From assembly GCF_022965805.1 (NCBI RefSeq), contig NC_133103.1:31063635-31127634 (forward strand): 64,000 nucleotides of DNA, written 5' to 3'. The notes beneath the pieces were generated by a model. That model searched no databases. It saw nothing but the letters and a program-made list of their open reading frames with translations, and was not told the DNA's origin. The position numbers were made by a program, and so were the translations under genes. Position 1 is the stretch's first letter. Each line of letters begins with the position of its first letter. Shown one piece after another: positions 57,793 to 64,000 of the stretch. This DNA is from Primulina eburnea. Its lineage: Eukaryota > Streptophyta > Magnoliopsida > Lamiales > Gesneriaceae.

Positions 57793-58640
57793 CTCAAAAA
57801 ACTGACTTCACATGCCTCTGACCAAAAAAAATGAGTATTCTTCTGAGTCAACTGAGTAATCGGCTTAGCAATACTGGAAAAATCTTTAATAAATCGTCGA
57901 TAATAGCCTACTAAACCCATAAAACTGTGTAGCTCTAGCACTGATGTCGGTCTAGGCCAATTGATCACAACCTCAACTTTGCTAGGATCAACAGAAATAC
58001 CATCTCCAGATATAATGTGTCCCGAAAATACAACCTGTCTCAGCCAAAATTCACATTTCGACAGCTTTGCACACAGTTTCTCAGCCCTCAGAATATTCAA
58101 TACAATTCTCAAATGTTCAGCATGATCATTCAAACTCTTTGAATATATCAGAATATAATCAATAAAGATAATCACAAAGTCATCAAGATATTTCTGAAAT
58201 ATACGGTTCATCAAACCCATAAATACAGCTGGAGCGTTCGTTAAACCAAACGGCATGACTATAAACTCATAGTGGCCATACCTGGTTCTGAAAGCTGTCT
58301 TCGATATATCAGAATCTCTTACTCTCAGCTGATGATATCCAAATCTCAAATCGATCTTGGAATAAACATAAGAACCCTACAACTGATCAAATAAATCATC
58401 GATACGAGGCAAAGGGTATTTATTATTTACCGTAGCCTTGTTCAACTGCCGATAGTCGATGCAGAGTCTCATCGGACCGTATTTCTTTCTAACAAACAGT
58501 ACTTGAGCACCCCAAGGAGAAATACTCGGTCTGATGTAACCCTTGGCCAGTAAATCTTCTAACTGATCTTTCAACTCTTTCAATTCAATCGGTGTCATTC
58601 GGTATGGAGTTTTAGAAATATGAACAATACCTGGTATCAA
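57789..58640 (-). pseudogene. Element Z reverse transcriptase, broken
   Basis: Typical Gypsy RT ([78 protein letters not shown]). The active site reads FIDYI at about 58153-58167 in place of FIDDI, so a catalytic Asp is lost. A TAG near 58374 and a frameshift near 57800 add to the damage. Confidence 0.9.
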
Positions 58641-58658
58641 TTCAATGCTGAAATCTAT

Positions 58659-59174
58659 TTATCTGACTGGAGGTAAAACCAGAATCTCATCTGGAAAGAT
58701 GTCAGCAAACTCACATACCACTGGAAAATCTGCCAATGAAGGACTCGATTTCAATACATCTACTGAATACACAAGAAATCCCTCTGCTCCTTTCTGTAAT
58801 AATCGAGTCATAGATAACGCAGATGTCAAAGGAATTCGCGATCTGGAACCTTTACCGTAAAATTTCCATTCATCAGCCATTTCAGGTATGAATCTTACAA
58901 TTTTCTGGAAACAATCTACGGTAGCTCTGTACTTGGTCAGCATATCAATACCAATAATGCAATCAAAATAAGACAACCCAAGTACAGTACAATCTATCTC
59001 TATTTCATTGTCATCATACTGCAGTATATAATGTCTAACAGAATTCACTGATATAAGACCTCTCCCCAAAGGTGAAGAGACAGATACTACAGCAGATAAG
59101 GACTCAACAGGCAAAGCATGTATCAATGCAAATCGCTCGGAGATAAAAGTATAGGATGCACCCGTATCAATCAA
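58659..59174 (-). pseudogene. Element Z aspartic protease
   Basis: The frame opens with MIDTGASYTFISERF, containing the DTGA active site, and continues VLGLSYFDCIIGIDMLTKYRA, the second protease motif, then runs towards RT (FADIFPDEI). It is open, but joined neither to gag nor to RT without frame changes. Confidence 0.88.
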
Positions 59175-59297
59175 TACATAATCAGGATAACCACAAAGAG
59201 AATAGTTACCTGCAACAACATCATCAGGTGCTTCTTGGGCCTGTTCTTCAGTCAGTGCAAATACACTGGCCTGCTGTCTCGGAGGCTGGCTAACAGT

Positions 59298-60331
59298 CTA
59301 GCTTCCTCCTGGCCTAAGTTGTGACTGGGCAGGTGCTGGTTGGAAAGAATGAACAGCAGATGATCGTCTATCAGGCTGAGCCACTGATCCAGATGATTCT
59401 GCTCCCTCGGATCTTTGAGAACCTCGTTGTGGACAAACTCTGGCAAAATGACCCTGCTGTCTACTGATGTTGCAACTACCAAAAACTCCTTTGCATTGCT
59501 CCGTGAGATGTCTTCCTCCACAAGTTCTGCAATAAATTCCTGTATAACTCTGGCTCTGTTGCGAATCATTGAAGTAAGACGAACTACTACCAGACTTCTT
59601 CAACAGTTTCCCTCTTGCTTTCAAATTATCTTTCTTTCCACTGCTATTACTACCACTCTCAAATTTGGGAGGGGGTTGGTGAAACTGAGTTGAGGGTTGT
59701 TGTTGTTTCAGTGCTGGTGCAACATACGAAGCTCCTTTATGCCTAATTAGGCCTGCTTCAGCTCATTTCGCTCTATTCAAAGCATCATCAAAATTATTCG
59801 GTCTTCCCGTATTACCAGTGTAAAAATATGCAGATTCAGCCAAGTAATGAACTGATCAGCCACTGCTTCATCATTCTCAGCAAAATGTGGAGCAAAACAT
59901 AACAAGGTAGATAATTTAGCCACGTATTCTTCAATATTCAACTGTTTCAGGTTGGCAAACTCTGCACCCTAGTCTTTTCTGTACGATACTGGGAAGAATC
60001 GTTGATAGAATTCAGTCTTAAAAATCTTCCAAGTAATAACCGTACCTCGATGCTCCAAAGCCCTCTTAGTCGTAAGCCGCCACTTCTTTGCAATATCATG
60101 CAACTGGTGCCCAATCAGTTTGACTATTCGGTCATCTGTATAGTCTAATGAATCAAACAACATTTCTATGTCATCAAGTCAACTCTCGCAATCAACAGAC
60201 GTCTCAGTGCCCTTCAAAGTTGACGGTTTGAATGACTGAAATCTTTTCAACAGTGTTTCCATAGGCGTTGCGGTGACATCCATCGGATTATTGGAAGTAC
60301 GACCCTGTTCTGGGGCTCTTCGAGGAGGCAT
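59298..60331 (-). pseudogene. Element Z gag, broken
   Basis: Starts at ATG 60331 (MPPRRAPEQGRT). Capsid text is spread over several frames (MLFDSLDYTDDRIVKLIGHQL, KRALEHRGTVITWKIFKTEFYQRFF). Two zinc-knuckle stretches follow: CRTCGGRHLTEQC, then CNISRQQGHFARVCP, whose second Cys is replaced by Ser. It is related to gag of element Y. Confidence 0.85.
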
Positions 60332-60578
60332 ATCTGATTATCAAAATGATTAGTAACCAAGTCTAAAAAATCTGTTTCAATCCTCCTCTGATCAAGAATC
60401 GGTTATAATTCATTCTCAAATAATACACGTTTCCCATCAAATCAGATAATTAGATAAACATGTATTTGATAAAGCAGTAACCATGCTAGCACCGCAAAAG
60501 CATGAAAGAAAACTCAATCCAGCTCGCTCACTCTCTTCTATCTCAGTCTAAGGAACCTACTGCTCCGATACCACCTGG

Positions 60579-62400
60579 TATGGAGACCCAAACGTAATTC
60601 ATCTTCGTAACTCGTCTTTGGGATTAAGTGGATCAATTATTTGTATTGGGTCTAATTTTATTTTTTAAAAGGAATTGAACACTTATAATCAAGTGTACAA
60701 ATTACTATAACAAATTATGCATCATCTTATATAAACATCAAGATAAAAAATACAAGTCTTGTACAAAATCCATTCATATCAAACTACGGTTCAACAAACT
60801 ATACATCAAGTGTTGAAAGCCAATTCTACTTCTAAGTCCGGATCTCCACTATAATCTTGATCTCTCATCCTCTTCTCGACCATGATCATGTCCCACCTGT
60901 TGTCATGCACACATACAAACACAACAATAGCCGGATAACTCCGGTGAGAATATAATTCCCAGTATAAACAATGTATACATGCATTTCATATAAAAGAATA
61001 TACAAAAAACATAGAAAATTATCAATAGCATGTATCATAATCTGAAAAACATGTACCCATAAAAAACTGTAAATCAAACTCTTTAACTCTTAATCTCTGA
61101 CTCGACTCTTATCTAGGGATCCCGGTTCCTGGACTTGGTACATTATATTGAATATCTACAATAGGAGTCGATCTACTTCTAAGCACATCGATATAAACCA
61201 AAATTCCAATGACTTGGCACCTATGCCAAAGACTCTTTCTCGATATCTATCTTCTACTCTCTGTATTCTATAAATCAATAGAATAAGCATACACATTCAA
61301 GAATACAAAGATATTAAGCAATGACAAATAAGTATGTGATTTTGGGAAACTCAAGTCGAATCTAACTCGAGTTATCTCTCCCGGTCTAACATTGGTTTAT
61401 ATCTTTCTTTTCTCGGGGTTCGGCTTTGTTCTGTCTCTGAAATCTTCAATACAAATCTGGAATGACATTCCAGAAGTAAAACAATCAATATACAACTCAA
61501 TTCAATACCAGAATCTCAATCTAGTTCTATTTCGACGACATAATAGCGCCATCTCCAAATATCGGCGGTACAAATAACAGATGGCCAATCTCAACAACTC
61601 ATAATCAATCAATAAACATAATTCTAATACCAAATCTGTATATTCTCAATCAACCATATCTGAAAAATGATAACAATTTGATACGGTATTCGTTCTTCGA
61701 TCTGGTTTCGATTATACGATTACCAAAATCTCAGGAACATATAAATCTAAATCATATCAAGATTTCCTTCAATATCAAGTTTTCAAACCATGCTGAAAAG
61801 TAATAAAACTTACATCTTGTCGAAGCCTTTGAGAAGAGAAACACTGTACTGAACTCGGATCGAAATCAAACGGTTGGTTCTTGCACAAATCAATTCTAAA
61901 TTTTAAAAGCTTTGAGGATTTTCTGAAGCTTGTCTCGCCTTGAAAATTCTGAAGGAAATGAAGGAAGATTATCACTTAAATGCATGGCAAGGACAAGTGG
62001 CTTAATCTTCATACTGCACGTCTCACACATATGCGTGACCATCACCGGCGCATATGCACGAGACCTACTGTCTCGGCGCATAACATTTCCTCTGCTCACG
62101 CATATGCACGCCTTGTCCTCGCGCATATGCGCGAGACCTACTGTCTCGACACTTGGAAGTTTCACATGCTCGCGCATATGCACGCCCTGTCTCGCGCATA
62201 TGCGTGAGACTTACTGTCTCGGCATGTGCTTTTGGCGCATATGCGCGCCTTATCTCACGCATATGCGCGAGGTGTTCTGTCCTCGCACATGTAAAATATC
62301 ACTTGTTCTCCCAATTCTTTCTCGGATTTGTCATTTCATAATCACATCAATTTATCAATTCATAATCTCGGATTAACAGGGTAAATTCTCGGGCATTACA
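60579..62400 (-). repeat. 5' LTR of element Z
   Basis: 1,822 bp, beginning at 62400 and ending beside the primer site TGGTATCGGAGC (minus strand, about 60564-60575). It carries the second copy of the CGCATATGCG array (about 62020-62285). Confidence 0.9.
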
Positions 62401-63241
62401 CCAAATGTCCTCCATTGGATAGTCCCAAGATACTAGTGTTAAGTTTATTTATTATGCGTTTTTATTTTACATCATCGACACATATGTAGGGAAAATGCAT
62501 ATATGAATAGGTGTACATATGGTGAATTTATTAATGATACGTTATTTGTAAATGTATTCGAAATGCATTACAATTCTACTTGACATGATATAGAATAGAA
62601 CTTGGGTTGGAGTTACAAGTCCTATTCTTAACGTAGAACTAGAACTTGAGTTTGAGTTACAAGTCCTAATCTTAACTTGTATCAGAACTCAAATACATCA
62701 TTATGTATTAGACTATCTGAAAGTATTTGTGATCATAACGGTAAAAAGTGTGTATCAAATGTAATTGTCTCGAATGTTATAACACTTCGTAACAACATAT
62801 AGTGGAATAATATAATGATGTGACTTTGATTGTTGCATCCAAAGAGCAAGTTGTCCACAATTAGTATAATTCGGTGAGTTCGAATATATCCATTTAATAA
62901 AATGATTCCAATATATTAAATAGTCATATTTATATATATTATATATTATTATCTTATAAATATATAATATACCAAAACTTATAAATGTTGTCAAGTATTT
63001 ATTGTGCTATATATATATTTGTAAACACTAAATCAAGGTTTGTTGGATCGGGAAAATCCTCTAAAACATGATGAGATGCAATAGCTCGTGTTCAAAGAAT
63101 ATTTACACCGATGAATTATATCGGGTTTGAAACTAAATCAAGCGGTAAATACTCAAAGTAATCATTCGTTAAGAAAACTTATCGCTTAAAGCTTTTAATC
63201 TTGTGTAACTAATTAACTGAAGATAAGGGGGATCAGTTTTC
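62401..63241. other. AT-rich intergenic DNA before the assembly gap
   Basis: No gene or element is recognised. Two adjacent 36-44-bp units sharing AGAACTTG.GTT.GAGTTACAAGTCCTA.TCTTAAC lie at 62597-62640 and 62641-62676. Around 62930-62970 and 63010 there are TATATA-rich stretches. Confidence 0.6.
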
Positions 63242-63266
63242 NNNNNNNNNNNNNNNNNNNNNNNNN
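63242..63266. other. Assembly gap (25 N)
   Basis: A run of 25 undetermined bases. A round, short N run usually marks a scaffold join of unknown true size. Confidence 0.98.
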
Positions 63267-64000
63267 ACCCATTATAATATTTTTCCTCTACTCAATTGTG
63301 ATTTCTTCACAAATGGTGAGACTATTATTGAATTTCTTTACAATAATCCAAATAAATTCATCATTACCTACATCATCACACACTAATTTTCAATTTTACA
63401 ACTCTTATTTTCGACATTCAAATATCAATACACCAGTTTAAATATTATTTTTCACACTCCCCTTGTGATGATGATCATAATGATTGTCTTTTTACGTTTT
63501 TTATAATGCCTCGTTAAAAACCTACTATAGGAAAAACTCATTGGATAAAAACCATAGTAAGGAAAAAAGAGTGCAGTCACGTAACCTCTTCATCATGTTG
63601 ACATGAACAATTCTTCACAAATTTCGTAGATTGCGCATCTCAATATTATATATGTGCTGTCTGAATATTGTCGTAGAAGTGCCTTTGTGAAGAGATCTGA
63701 TGATTTTTCATTTGATTGAATGTGACAAATATCAATACATTTTATTCTCCAAGCTCCTTGGTGAATGCGAAGAATTTAGGAGGAATATGTTTTAGTTCTG
63801 TCGCTGTTCATGTATCCGTTTTTTCATTAAGCAACACATGCAGCATTATCTTCATATAGTATCACAGGCTTCTCGTCAAATGATAATCCGCATGAGATTT
63901 GGATATGTTTGGTCATTGATTTTAATCACAACCCTTCACGACTTGCTCATGTGATGCAATAATTTCGACATGATTTGATGAAGTTGTTACGAGCGTTTGT
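63267..64000 (-). pseudogene. Second copy of the 3' end of element E (LTR and RNase H part)
   Basis: Matches 36207-36960 nearly base for base: the rest of the LTR, the purine tract CACAAGGGGAGTG, then the RNase H region. The differences are mainly single-base losses in short homopolymers (for example ACAAATAATCC against ACAATAATCC) plus a few substitutions, a pattern typical of unpolished long reads rather than of old divergence between transposon copies. Confidence 0.88.

Larger units (their letters stand above)
53939..62400 (-). mobile_element. Complete but inactive chromovirus element Z (Tekay/Del-like Gypsy)
   Basis: 8,462 bp on the minus strand, flanked by exact duplications CCAAA (53934-53938 and 62401-62405). 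The LTRs (60579-62400 as 5', 53939-55741 as 3') begin TGTAATGCCCGAGA; their 3' ends have decayed to ...CCATA and ...CCTAAA. Inside are a primer site, gag, protease, RT, RNase H, integrase and a C-terminal chromodomain. The LTRs have diverged visibly (several per cent plus indels) and pol carries many lesions, so it is older than D and Y. Confidence 0.93.

Noticed and set aside
61930..62376. 148-codon frame over the Z LTR array and the similar 111-codon frame at 55347
   Set aside because: They consist of the translated palindrome array (AHMRE/CAR-type repeats) inside LTRs.

Overview
This is nuclear DNA of a flowering plant, almost certainly a eudicot. It holds one cellular gene with plant-type introns, surrounded by nested LTR retrotransposons of plant lineages (Copia, Athila-like Gypsy, chromodomain-bearing Gypsy). 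The extra third ORF of the SIRE-like Copia element resembles hypothetical proteins I remember from Lamiales genomes (Gesneriaceae); that is only a weak pointer to the clade.

Left block (1-30,553) is a stack of insertions. The oldest visible layer is Copia B (minus strand), whose LTR spans 12,608-14,725 plus 30,281-30,553 and whose leader lies at 10,676-12,593 and 8,550-8,757. Into B went (i) a solo chromovirus LTR at 8,758-10,670 (TSD ttaca); (ii) Copia A (minus; 5' LTR 6,520-8,549), itself split by an Athila-like Gypsy (minus; LTR 4,208-5,828, gag 3,250-4,003), which is in turn split by Copia C (plus; pol end and 3' LTR, 1-3,249); and (iii) chromovirus X (plus; 14,726-30,275, TSD cttaa). X contains a further Gypsy element, Y (18,436-26,625), sitting where most of X's reverse transcriptase should be.

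Middle block (30,554-36,139) is the only genic island. It carries a perfect TRIM element (30,827-31,194), two related fold-back MITEs, and a complete four-exon gene for a 500-residue monosaccharide/H+ symporter of the STP family (32,810-35,182, plus). Intron 2 of that gene contains a 187-bp hAT-type MITE with an exact 8-bp TSD. A tRNA-like, SINE-type sequence lies downstream.

Right block (36,140-62,400) has an old short-LTR Copia element E (minus) split by a complete 11.4-kb SIRE-like Copia element D (plus; 38,205-49,609, TSD aaaat). D has gag, pol and a large, broken third ORF before its 3' LTR. After 0.9 kb of AT-rich DNA follows a complete but inactivated chromovirus Z (minus; 53,939-62,400, TSD ccaaa). 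A 25-base N gap at 63,242 precedes a near-copy of the 3' end of element E that looks like uncorrected read sequence.

Main points of interest: every long Gypsy LTR family here carries its own CG-rich palindromic repeat array next to the probable TATA box, and related LTR backbones carry different arrays; Y has near-identical LTRs around a ruined pol, as expected of an element mobilised in trans; and D has a ~935-codon accessory ORF ending in a coiled coil.
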